Source: UBA4615 sp044371545 (GTDB taxonomy: Bacteria; Pseudomonadota; Gammaproteobacteria; Burkholderiales; Burkholderiaceae_E). Taken from it: a stretch of 20,094 bases of DNA. This document shows positions 7,766-16,700 of the stretch, in pieces. The first letter of the stretch is position 1. Each line of letters begins with the position of its first letter. The stretch covers positions 1-20,094 of the forward strand of contig JBILTM010000079.1 of assembly GCA_044371545.1 (NCBI GenBank). Reading direction: 5' to 3'. Made by a program: the position numbers and the translations under genes. Below the pieces are notes generated by a model. It worked only from the letters and a program-made list of their open reading frames with translations. It searched no databases and was not told the DNA's origin.

Positions 7766-10063
7766 TCAGAAACCGCTCTCGCGGACCAGCAGCGCGACCA
7801 GCGCGGTCGTCCAGTCGCGCAACGGGCTGCGCGGCGCGGCATCCACGAACGCGGTGCCGGGCGCGACCGCCGCGTCGCCCGCGGGCGGCGGCGCGTCGAG
7901 CTTCAGGCGCACGCGGTACAGCCCGTCGCGCGGCGCGAGCGAGCCGTCGGCCTGGCGGATCGTCGCGATGCGCCCGCCGTGCTCGGCGGCGAGCATCGGG
8001 TGCGGCAGCGTCGCGGTGCGCGTGGTGTCGATCGCGACCAGGCGGGCCGGCAGCGGCGCCTCCCAGCGCCCGCGCCGCGCGAAGCGCGCGGTCGCGCCGG
8101 CCTCCAGCCGCTCGAGCGCGCGGGCATCCACCAGCGCGTCGACGACCCAGGCGTCGGGCGCGTGCAGCATCCCGATCGGCTGGCCCGGGTTGACCCAGCC
8201 GCCGGGCTGCAGCAGCGGATCGCGGTCGCCGAGCATGCCGTCGAAGGCGGCGCGCAGCTCGAGGCGGCCGAGTTCGGCGCGCTGCGCGTCGAGCTCGGCG
8301 ACCGAGGTCGCGAGCCGCTCGGCGAGCAGCGCGCGCCGCTCGGCGCCGTCGCCGCGGCCGACGCTGCGGTCGAGCTGCGTCGCGAGCGCGTCGGCGCTCG
8401 CGCCGGCGAGCGCTGCACGGTCGCTGACGTCGGGCGAATCGAGCCGCGCGAGCAGCTCGCCCGCGCGCACCGGCCCCGGTTCGCGCAGCGCGACGATCCG
8501 CGCGGGCAGCGGGCTGTAGACGAGCTGCTGGCGCTCCGCGTGCATCCAGCCCTCGGCGCGCACCGGCAGGCGCCACGGCCAGGCGAGCAGCACCGTGACG
8601 AGCGCGAGGCCGGCGAGCCCGGCGAGCGTGCGCGAGCGGCGGATCTCGCCCCGCCGCGCGTGCCAGACGCGCAGCTCGGCCGCCACCGGCCGCGCGACGA
8701 ACCAGGCGATCTCGACGACCAGGAGCAGCACGCCGAGCGCCTTGAAGAAGAACAGGTACACCGCCACCGCGATCGCGAGGAACACGACCAGCCGGTAGAC
8801 CCAGGTGACCAGCGCGAACGCGACCAGCCCGGCGCGCCGGCGCGGCGCCATCGCCTCCGGGTCGGGCTCGTCCCAGCCGAGCAGCGTGCGGCGCAGCCAG
8901 GCGCGCGCGAGCGCGCCGGAGCGCTCGTGCAGGTTCGGCACGTCGATCGCGTCCGACAGCAGGAAGTAGCCGTCGAAGCGCATGAACGGGCTCGCGTTGA
9001 TCGCGAGCGTCAGCACCCAGCTCGTCGTCGCGAGGAAGAAGAGCGCGCTCCTCAGGTCGCCGTCGTCGACGAGGCTCCAGGCGAGCGTCGCCCACGCGGC
9101 GAGCGCGAACTCGGTCGCGATGCCGGCGGCTGCGACCTGCAGCCGGCGGCGCTTGTCGGCGAGCTTCCACGCCTCGCCGGTGTCGGTGTAGAGCATCGGC
9201 CACATCACGACGAACGCGATGCCCATCTGCGGCACGCGCAGCCCGTGTCGGGTCGCGGTCCACGCGTGGCCGAGCTCGTGCAGCACCTTGGCGAACGCGA
9301 GCGCGGCGAGGAAGCCGACGAGGCCCGCGGGGCCGAGCTGCGCGCGCATCGTGTGCGTGAAGACGTCCCACTGGCGCAGCGCGAGCGCAAGGCCGACGAC
9401 CGCTGCGACCAGCGTCGCGAGCGCGAAGCCGCGGCTGCCGAGCCACGCGACGCGGGGCAGCGTGCGCGCGAGCCACGCCGACGGACGCACCAGCGGCACG
9501 CGGAAGAACAGGTAGTGGTGCAGCAGCCACTTCATCGGCGACTCGCGCGACGCGTCGGCGATCTTCGCGAGCCGCTCGACGTCGGCCGCGCCGTCGGCGC
9601 GCACCAGCTGCCGCGCGCGCAGGAACGCGACCAGCGCGTCGAGCTGGGCGGCCTCGGGTCGCAGCGGCGTCTCGCGCTCGATGCGCGCGAGCAGCGCCTC
9701 GCCGGGCAGGTCCTCGCGCCAGCGCGACAGCAGCTCGAACTCGAGCCAGCCGATGCGGAAGAAGCGGTGGCCGGCGGGATCGTGGATGGTCCAGGTCGGC
9801 GAGCCGTCGGCCTCGGGCGAGGCCGGCGCGATCCGCAGGTCCTCGCGCAGCGCGGGCAGGCGGGCCGCGGCGGGCGATGCCGGCGCGTCGGTCGCCGAGG
9901 GCGCCGTCCGGACCGACGCGGGCCGGCGGTCCGCGTCGCGGCCCGGGCCCGGGAGGTCCGCTGCGGGTCGTCGCGCCACGGCCCCGGGCACCACGCCCGC
10001 GAGCCCGCCGGGTCCGGGTCCGCGTGCGGCGCCCAGACCCCCGCCGCTCACCATCCCGTCCAT
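7766..10063 (-). CDS. PqqD-like / M50 zinc metalloprotease / HlyD adaptor fusion protein
   Basis: 765-residue inner-membrane protein with three parts. Residues about 65-150 resemble a PqqD-like winged-helix domain (REDLRIAP, GHRFFRIGWLEFELLSRW), a fold that often binds peptides. Residues about 190-530 are a multi-helix membrane domain of the site-2 protease (M50) type. It has zinc motif H262-E263-L264-G265-H266 and a second motif N356-A-S-P-F-M-R-F-D364-G-Y, so the metal ligands and catalytic Glu are intact. Residues about 540-765 are a HlyD-like adaptor with a coiled-coil stretch (about 600-650) between two lipoyl-like halves. The ATG at 10063 overlaps the upstream adaptor gene by 16 bases, and an ATG three codons later overlaps by 7; both imply coupled translation. 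It is the last gene of the exporter operon. I infer processing or export of the operon's large surface protein. Peptide maturation of another substrate is an alternative. Confidence 0.85.
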   Translation of the reverse strand: MDGMVSGGGLGAARGPGPGGLAGVVPGAVARRPAADLPGPGRDADRRPASVRTAPSATDAPASPAAARLPALREDLRIAPASPEADGSPTWTIHDPAGHRFFRIGWLEFELLSRWREDLPGEALLARIERETPLRPEAAQLDALVAFLRARQLVRADGAADVERLAKIADASRESPMKWLLHHYLFFRVPLVRPSAWLARTLPRVAWLGSRGFALATLVAAVVGLALALRQWDVFTHTMRAQLGPAGLVGFLAALAFAKVLHELGHAWTATRHGLRVPQMGIAFVVMWPMLYTDTGEAWKLADKRRRLQVAAAGIATEFALAAWATLAWSLVDDGDLRSALFFLATTSWVLTLAINASPFMRFDGYFLLSDAIDVPNLHERSGALARAWLRRTLLGWDEPDPEAMAPRRRAGLVAFALVTWVYRLVVFLAIAVAVYLFFFKALGVLLLVVEIAWFVARPVAAELRVWHARRGEIRRSRTLAGLAGLALVTVLLAWPWRLPVRAEGWMHAERQQLVYSPLPARIVALREPGPVRAGELLARLDSPDVSDRAALAGASADALATQLDRSVGRGDGAERRALLAERLATSVAELDAQRAELGRLELRAAFDGMLGDRDPLLQPGGWVNPGQPIGMLHAPDAWVVDALVDARALERLEAGATARFARRGRWEAPLPARLVAIDTTRTATLPHPMLAAEHGGRIATIRQADGSLAPRDGLYRVRLKLDAPPPAGDAAVAPGTAFVDAAPRSPLRDWTTALVALLVRESGF

Positions 10064-11400
10064 TCGCGCAGCGCCGCGAGCGGCCGGCGCAGCATCGCGT
10101 AGCCGAGTGGCGCGCGCTCGCCGTAGAGCTTCGCCGTGCCGGCGAGCCCGATCCGCACCCGCGCCGCGTCCTCGGGCTCGAGCGCCTCGAAGCGCGCGCG
10201 CAGCCGGTACGACGCGACGCCGTCGGGCGACAGCGTCGACTGGTAGCTGGTCTGCTCGATGCGCGCGCGCAGCGGCGAGGTCGGTGCGATACGCAGGAAG
10301 AGGCGCAGCTCCGCGCCCTGCTCGAGCGAGATCGCGTCGGCGACCGGCAGCCAGACCAGCACGCCGGCGTCCTTCGGGTCGGCGAGCAGCGCCACGCGCT
10401 CGCCGGTGCTCACCGGCTTGCCCTGCAGGTCGAGCGCATCGCCGAACACCACGACCCCCGCGCGCGGCGCGACGATCCCGATGCGCGCGAGCTGCTGCTC
10501 GATGCCCTCGAGCTCGGCACGCCGCTCGGCGACGCGCCCCTCGAGCGCGGCCAGCTCGGCACGGCTGGTCGCGTCGGCGAAGGCCTTCTGCGCGGCCGCG
10601 AGCGCGTCGGCGCGCGCGGTCGCGAGCTGGCGCGCGGCGACCTCGCGGCGGTTGCGCAGCGTCGTGTCGTCGAGCGTGAAGAGCCGCGTGCCCGCGGTCA
10701 CCCGCTGGTTCGGCACCACGTGCACGTCGCGGATCACGCCATCGAGCGGCGCGGCGAGCGCGAACGCCTGCAGTGGCGAGATCTCGGCCGGCGCGAGCAC
10801 CGACGTGCGCACCGGCACCAGCGCGAGCAGCACGAGCGCGAGCGGCACCGCCCAGCGCGCGCGGCGCGCGAGCGACGAGGCGGTCCGCGGCGGCCGGCGA
10901 CCCTGCAGCGCGCCCCACGCGTGGCCCCACACAGCGGGCAGCCTCGCGAGCCAAGGCGCGACCTCGTCGGGCACCGGCTCGTCCAGCGCGAACGCGACCA
11001 GCGCGACGCGCGTGCCGTCGGGCGTCGAGACGGTGAAGCACAGCAGCCACTCGGGCAGCCAGTCGGCCCAGTCGGCGGCGAGCGCGTCCGGCACGTCGGC
11101 GGCGCCGACGTAGTCGCCGTCGAGCGCGGGCCGCGCGGCGAGCTCGCGGCCCAGCCGGTCGAGCCACTGCGCGAACGGCGCGTCGGCGACCGGCGTCGCG
11201 AGCCCCGACACCGTGTCGAGCCGCACGCGCCCGGCCTCGAGCGTCCACACGAAGGCCTGCCGGTACGGCGCGAGCGCGTGGGTCTCGTTGGCGATCGAGA
11301 AGCGCAGCGTGGCGAGCGACACGGCCGCGCGCACGCGCTCTTCGACGTGCACCAGCACGCCGGCGAGCGTCGGATCGGCGAACGGCTGCGGCGCGTTCAT
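10048..11400 (-). CDS. HlyD-family adaptor with cytosolic N-terminal domain
   Basis: 450-residue adaptor. Residues 1-180 form a soluble domain with no signal peptide. It contains a NETHALAPYRQAFVW segment and a GAF-like helix/strand pattern, so I call it GAF-like with reservation. A single transmembrane helix follows at about 183-200 (WAVPLALVLLALVPV). A periplasmic HlyD part follows: a lipoyl-like half (APLDGVIRDVHVVPNQRVTAGT), a coiled-coil hairpin (about 255-315), the second lipoyl half (IVAPRAGVVVFGD) and a beta-barrel. Its topology, with the domain in the cytosol and the adaptor outside, suits sensing or cargo recognition linked to an export channel. The start ATG at 11400 lies 10 bases after the preceding gene's stop. 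The 3' end overlaps the M50 fusion gene. Function as part of the exporter is inferred from domain content and operon position. Confidence 0.85.
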   Translation of the reverse strand: MNAPQPFADPTLAGVLVHVEERVRAAVSLATLRFSIANETHALAPYRQAFVWTLEAGRVRLDTVSGLATPVADAPFAQWLDRLGRELAARPALDGDYVGAADVPDALAADWADWLPEWLLCFTVSTPDGTRVALVAFALDEPVPDEVAPWLARLPAVWGHAWGALQGRRPPRTASSLARRARWAVPLALVLLALVPVRTSVLAPAEISPLQAFALAAPLDGVIRDVHVVPNQRVTAGTRLFTLDDTTLRNRREVAARQLATARADALAAAQKAFADATSRAELAALEGRVAERRAELEGIEQQLARIGIVAPRAGVVVFGDALDLQGKPVSTGERVALLADPKDAGVLVWLPVADAISLEQGAELRLFLRIAPTSPLRARIEQTSYQSTLSPDGVASYRLRARFEALEPEDAARVRIGLAGTAKLYGERAPLGYAMLRRPLAALREWTGW

Positions 11401-11410
11401 CGCGCGTCGC

Positions 11411-12190
11411 TCAACGCGGCGCCTGGAAGACCGCGGTGCCGCTCATGCCCGCGAGCAGCTCGGGGAACGCGCCCTTGACCGCGCCCTCCACCTCCACCGA
11501 CTGGCTCGCCGCGTCGACGCGCCCGTTGATCGCGGTCACCGTCGCCGGATACGCGCGGCCGGTCTCGTCGACCTGGATCCTGAACGTCGTGCCGGGCTTG
11601 ATCCATGCGAGCCAGCGCGACGGCGCGTTGAGCCTGAGCTTCAGCGGCCCCGCGGCCACCATCTCGACGAGCGGCTGGCCGACCGACACGCTCTGGAAGG
11701 GCTTGACGTGCAGCTTGACGATGCGCCCGGCGAACGGCGCGTCGATGCGGCACTGCGCGGCCTGGTGCTTCGCGAGGTCGAGCTGCGCGCGCGCGCGGTT
11801 CACCGCGGTCGCGGCGAGCTGCACCTCGGTGTCGCCGGCGGCGTTCAGCGACTTCAGCTGCGTCTTCGTGTCGAGCTGCTGGCGGGCCGCATCGAGCTCG
11901 GCGTCGGCGATGCCCTCGCGCGCCTTCAGCTCGCCGCAGTCGAACACCACCAGCGGCGCACCAGCCTTCACCGGCGCGCCGAGGTCGCCGCCGAGGCGAT
12001 CGACGCGGCCGACCATCTGCGAGACGACGGTGGTCTCGCGCGCCGGAATCAACAGCACGCGGATCGGCGCGGACGCAGCAGCGGGTTCGGTGCCCGGGCC
12101 CTGCTGCGCGAGCGCCGACGACCAGGACGTGGCCGCGACGAGCGCGAGCGCCGCGGCCCGACGCGCGCTGCGCGAGCCGAGCCCGCTCAT
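11411..12190 (-). CDS. Periplasmic HlyD/RND-type adaptor subunit
   Basis: 259-residue small membrane-fusion-type adaptor. It has a Sec signal peptide (residues 1-28, cleavage expected after ALA28) and no transmembrane anchor beyond it. Two lipoyl-like halves are visible (VVSQMVGRVDRLGGDLGAPVKAGAPL and CRIDAPFAGRIVKLHVKPFQSVSVGQPL, each described here in parts), with a short alpha-helical hairpin between them rich in AELDAARQQLD and AVNRARAQLDLAK, and a beta-barrel after them. It should bridge an inner-membrane component to the TolC partner. The ATG at 12190 shares ATGA with the stop of the tolC-like gene, a classic translational coupling. It is much shorter than typical HlyD (about 400-480 residues), so the hairpin is short. 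Together with the next two genes it gives the operon three adaptor-type proteins. Confidence 0.85.
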   Translation of the reverse strand: MSGLGSRSARRAAALALVAATSWSSALAQQGPGTEPAAASAPIRVLLIPARETTVVSQMVGRVDRLGGDLGAPVKAGAPLVVFDCGELKAREGIADAELDAARQQLDTKTQLKSLNAAGDTEVQLAATAVNRARAQLDLAKHQAAQCRIDAPFAGRIVKLHVKPFQSVSVGQPLVEMVAAGPLKLRLNAPSRWLAWIKPGTTFRIQVDETGRAYPATVTAINGRVDAASQSVEVEGAVKGAFPELLAGMSGTAVFQAPR

Positions 12191-13749
12191 TGCGCGCGCG
12201 CCGCGACCGTCGTGCCGTCCGGCGCCTCGGAGCGCGACGGCGCGAACGTCATGCCCTGCCACTGGCCCATCGAGCGATCGATGGCTGCGGCGACTTCCGC
12301 GAGGCTCGCCTCGGGCGGCGGCGGCTCCACGTCGTAGCCCAGCGAGTTGTAGATCCGGCCCCACGCCGACTGCGCGTTCGCGTACGCGATATGCCTCTGG
12401 TACTCCGACAGCAGCGCCCGCGCCTCGTTCCTGATCACTTCCAGCTCGCCCTCCACCCGCGCACTCTGCGCCGACCTCGCGTAACCCAGCAGCCTCCGGT
12501 CCACGTCCGCCGACAGCGCCACCTGCTTCAGCTCCGACAGCGCCAGCCCGTACCTCAGCGACGCCACCCGCAGCTGCGTCATCACCGCCATCGCCTGCGC
12601 CATGCGCCTCGACTCGTCGACCTGCTTCTGCGCCTCGTTCGCCCTCATCAGCGTCGGAATCGACGCCAGCCTGAACAGGTTCGCCGACAGCCGGATCCCT
12701 CCGTCCGTCCACGTGTTGTCGTACAGGAACCGGTTCGAGTCGTACCTCACCGCCACATCGAAGCTCACCCCCGGCAGCGCCGACGCGATCGCCCGCCTCA
12801 CCTCGTCGGCCGTGATCCGCGCCCGGTAGTCCTCCTCCTTGAGCTCCGGGCGCATCGAGAGCGCCACGTCCTCCAGCCGCTTCATGTCCGTAGGCACCGC
12901 CGGCAGCCCAGGATCCGGCTCGTCGGCCAGGGTGAAGCTCGTGCCCGGCGGCAGGTTCATCAGCGCCCCCAGCTCCTGCTTCGCAAGCTCCAGCTCCTGC
13001 CGACGGTACTGCAGCAGCACGATCGCATCCAAGAGCGCCCTCTGGTACGCCAGCACCTGCGGCTGCGGCATCAGCCCCCGCGCCTCGATGTCGCGCGCCC
13101 GCTCCAGCGCCGTGTTGCTCCTCACCAGCAACGCATCGATCCGCCCACTCAACCGCTGCGCCCCCAGCGCCCTCCAGTACGCATTCCTGGTGTCCGCAAG
13201 GATGTTCTGCACCACCTTGCGTTTCCTCTCCTCGGCGATCATCACCTGGTCGGCCTGCTGCCTCGCTCGGTAGTACGACACACCGAAGTCCAGCAGGTTC
13301 CAGCTCAACTCCGCGCTCGCGATCGCACGGTTCCTCTCGCTCGAGGTCTGGTGCGTCAGGCTCTCCACCCCACTCTCGATCTGGTATGTCCTCGACGCAT
13401 CCACCGGACTCCTCGTCACGTACCCTGCGTTCGCCAACAGCCTCGGGAACATGTCCCAGCGCGAGACATCCAGCAGCCCCTGCGACAGCGATCCCTCCAT
13501 CGCCTTCAGCCGATAGTCGAGGTTGTACTTCAGCGCTCGCGCCGCAACGTCCGGATACCCCAGCGGTTTCGTCACGGGCTCCTGCTCGGCGAACATCTTC
13601 GCCCGGTCCTGCGTCACGCGCTGGCCCACCTGCGCGTCCGTAGTCGGCGTCGGCGCGATCGCGCAGCCGGCCACGAGCGCCGCGGCCAGCGCGGCGGACA
13701 GTCGGGTTCGTCGGTGTCGGAACGGAGCGAGGAAGAACGTGTGGGGCAT
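12187..13749 (-). CDS. TolC-family outer-membrane efflux lipoprotein
   Basis: 520-residue outer-membrane channel protein of the TolC/OEP family. It starts at the ATG at 13749, 11 bases after the upstream gene's stop. A lipoprotein signal ends at lipobox LVAGC with Cys29, so it should be lipid-anchored as in OprM/CusC-type factors. Two OEP-like repeats are visible: one around WNLLDFGVSYYRARQQADQV (about 145-165) and a second around 330-490, with long helical coiled stretches between. It would form the trimeric exit duct of the exporter together with the HlyD adaptors downstream. In the central part (about 12390-13600) the codons look unlike the neighbours: Arg is often AGG, and GGG, CGG, TTG and AGT also appear, whereas flanking genes prefer CGC and C-ending codons. 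This could mark a different origin for the gene. Confidence 0.9.
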   Translation of the reverse strand: MPHTFFLAPFRHRRTRLSAALAAALVAGCAIAPTPTTDAQVGQRVTQDRAKMFAEQEPVTKPLGYPDVAARALKYNLDYRLKAMEGSLSQGLLDVSRWDMFPRLLANAGYVTRSPVDASRTYQIESGVESLTHQTSSERNRAIASAELSWNLLDFGVSYYRARQQADQVMIAEERKRKVVQNILADTRNAYWRALGAQRLSGRIDALLVRSNTALERARDIEARGLMPQPQVLAYQRALLDAIVLLQYRRQELELAKQELGALMNLPPGTSFTLADEPDPGLPAVPTDMKRLEDVALSMRPELKEEDYRARITADEVRRAIASALPGVSFDVAVRYDSNRFLYDNTWTDGGIRLSANLFRLASIPTLMRANEAQKQVDESRRMAQAMAVMTQLRVASLRYGLALSELKQVALSADVDRRLLGYARSAQSARVEGELEVIRNEARALLSEYQRHIAYANAQSAWGRIYNSLGYDVEPPPPEASLAEVAAAIDRSMGQWQGMTFAPSRSEAPDGTTVAARAQ

Positions 13750-13760
13750 CGCGTGTCGGG

Positions 13761-16700
13761 TCAGCACTGCCGCGCGGGCGGCGTTGTCGGGACGGCCTTG
13801 GCCGGCGGCTTGAACTTCTTCTTCTGAACGTCGATCTGTTCGGTGAACGAGCCCGAGGGCTTCGACATCCCGTCGGGCAGGATGCGCTTCACCGGCTTGG
13901 GTTTCGGCTTGACCACCGGCAGCGGCACGCAGTCGTCGTCGCGGCCGACGACGTCGGTCGAGGACGCGCGCGGCGCGGGCTTCGCGCCGGCGCCCGGGTC
14001 GGTCGCAGCGGGCGCAGCGGGTGCGGCCAGTGCGGCGGCGACCGGTGCGGCCAGGGCACCGGGCATTGCGGCCTCGCGCAGCGGACCGATGCGTTCGTCG
14101 CCGAAAAGCCCATCGACGCGGGTCGACGGCAGCAGCCCGTCCGCATCGAGGTCGAGTCGGCGCGAGTCGTCGTCGAGCCGCGCGAACTCGGCGAGCGAGG
14201 TGTCGCGGGCGCTGCGCACCGTGTCGCCGACGCGCTCCTGCGACAGCGGTTCGATCGGGTCGGCACGCAGGGTGACGACCGGGCCCTGCGGGAACAGCGG
14301 GAATCCGGCGGGCGGCACGTAGTCGACCGGCCCGAAGCGGGCCAGCGCGACGCCGGCGACGACCGGAGCGGGTCCGACGAGGGCGGTCGACGAGTCGGCC
14401 GGCGGCACCGTGCCGCCTGGCGTGCCGGTGGCGGTCGGGCCGCCCGGTGCGCCCGGTGCGCCCGTCGAAGGCGTGCCGGTCGAGGGCACGACCGGCGGTG
14501 CCGCGCCCGGCCCGCCGGCGACGGGGCCGGGCGATGCGTCGGACGGCGGCGGCGCCGCTGGTGCCGGCGGCGGCAGGCCCGGGCCCGCGAGGCCGGTGCC
14601 CGTGCCGATGCCGGGACCGTTGCCGGGACCCGTCCCCGTGCCCGTGCCCACCCCGGGACCGCCGCTCGCGCCGCCATCCCCCGGCGTGCCGGCGACCGGC
14701 CCGCCCGGGGTCGGCATCTGGCCGGCCGACGGCGGCGCATCGATCGACGTCGACGAGGACGCGGTCGGCGGCCGCAGCGCGATGTCGATGCGACCCGGCG
14801 CGCTGCCCCCGTTCGGGTCGACGACCGTGAACGTCAGCGCACTGCCCGGCAGCGTGCCGTCGACGCGCAGCGGCGCGGTGTAGTCGGGCGCCGGCAGGTA
14901 CGTCAGCCGCTGCAGCGCATCGACGGTCAGGGCGGCGCCCGGTGCGAGCGGCGTGCCGTCGGGCCGCAGGAACGTACCCGCCTGCGGGCGCTCGAGCGCG
15001 TCGATGCGGACGCGCAGCGTGTCGAGGGCGTCGTCGACGTCGGCCACCGGCGGCGCGAGCACGGGCGCGCCGCTCGAGCCCGGCGGCTGGCGCTGGTCGA
15101 CGACCTGCGTCGTCGAGCCCGCGGTCGGCGCGTCGTCGACGCCGACGATCGTCACGGTGAGCGTGGTCGTCGCGATCGACGTGCCGTCGGTGACGGTGTA
15201 GCGGAACTGATCGACGACGACCTGCCCCTGCGCGAGCGTCTGCGCGACCGGCGCGAGCGCGTAGGTGTAGCGGCCGTCGGCGCCGAGCGTCAGCGTGCCC
15301 CAGGTGCCTGCCAGCGGCGTGCCGACCGCACCCGCGCGCGGCGCGCCCGCGGCCGGCAACGCGTCGACCGCGACGACCGTCAGCCGGTCGCCCTGCGCGT
15401 CGATGTCGCGGACGTCGCCGGGCGCCCCGCCCGCGACGCCCGCGCCGGCCACAGCGTTGCCCGCGATCGGCGGCGCGTCCTCGGTCATCGACCGCGCGTC
15501 CGGCGCCGCCGACACCGAGCCGCCTGCCCCGACGCCGACGATCGTGATCGTGATCGTCGTCGTCGAGCGCGCGCCCGAGTCGTCGGCGACCGTGTAGCTG
15601 AACACGTCCCGCGCGATCCCGCCGTCGGGCAGGTCGACCGAGGGCTGGTACCCGTAGCGCCCGTCGGGCTGCAGCGTCAGCGTGCCGAGCGGCGTGACGA
15701 TCGGCGAGCCGACGCCACCGGACAACGGCCCCGCGGACGTGCCCGGCGCCACGCCGATCACGGTCAGCCGATCGCCGTCGGCGTCGGTGTCCGCCACGTC
15801 GCCGCGCGGCGTGCCGACGACCGCCTGCCCGTCGGTGATCGCGATGCCTTCCGAGGTGGTGCGTGCGTCGGGTCGCGCGATCGGCGCGTCGCCGACCGGC
15901 GCGACCGCGATACCGATCGAGGTAGTCGCGGTCAGCGCATCGTCGACCGGCTCGCTCGGCCGGCCGTCGCCGTCGGCGTCGCCCACGTTGCCGCGGTCGT
16001 CGACGCGGATCGACAGCGTGTCGCAGCCGGAGAAGTCGCGCTCCCCGGTGTAGCCGAGCATGCCGAGTGTCGCGTTGAGCCCGGCGGGCGTGCCGGCGAG
16101 CGCGAGCGACCCGGTGCCGTTGCCGACGACCGAGACGCCGGGCGCCGCCGCCACGTCGAGCCGCCCGGCGTCCACGCCGAGCGTGACCGACAGCGTCCCC
16201 GAGCCGACCGCGTCCGCGTCGGCGATCGACACGCCGGTGATCACGCTGCGGACGTCCTCGACCGCGCTGACTTCGCCGCCCGGCGTGGTGATCGTCGGCG
16301 CGCGGTTCTGCTGGACGTAGCCGACGTCGAGCCGGTCGATCGACACGCCCTCGACGACCGCGACGTCCATCGTCGCGTCGGTCGGCTCGCCGCGTGCGTC
16401 CGTGCGCGCGCGCAGCACGCCGGCGTCGCCGCCCGCATCGGCGAGCGGCGTCGGCGCGACGATCCGGGCCGCACCCGCCGGCACCGCGGCGAACGCATAG
16501 CGGCCGTCCGCGTCGGTCAGCGTCGTGCGCGAAACGTCGTCGCGCGTGCCGAGCGCGCCGTCGGCGCCCGCCAGCGTCAGCGTCACTGTCACTCGGGCCA
16601 GCCGAGCCTCGCCGGCACCGATCGCACCGTCCGGCGCGGACGTGTCGTTCCACAGGGTCCCGCTCAGCGTCGACAGCGCGACGCGATCGACGTCGCGGTA

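Noticed and set aside
4787..10102. A 1771-codon plus-strand open frame across the acyl-CoA and M50 genes
   Set aside because: It is antisense to three well-recognised genes. Its Arg/Ala/Val/Asp-biased translation is the usual shadow of GC-rich coding sequence and shows no domain.
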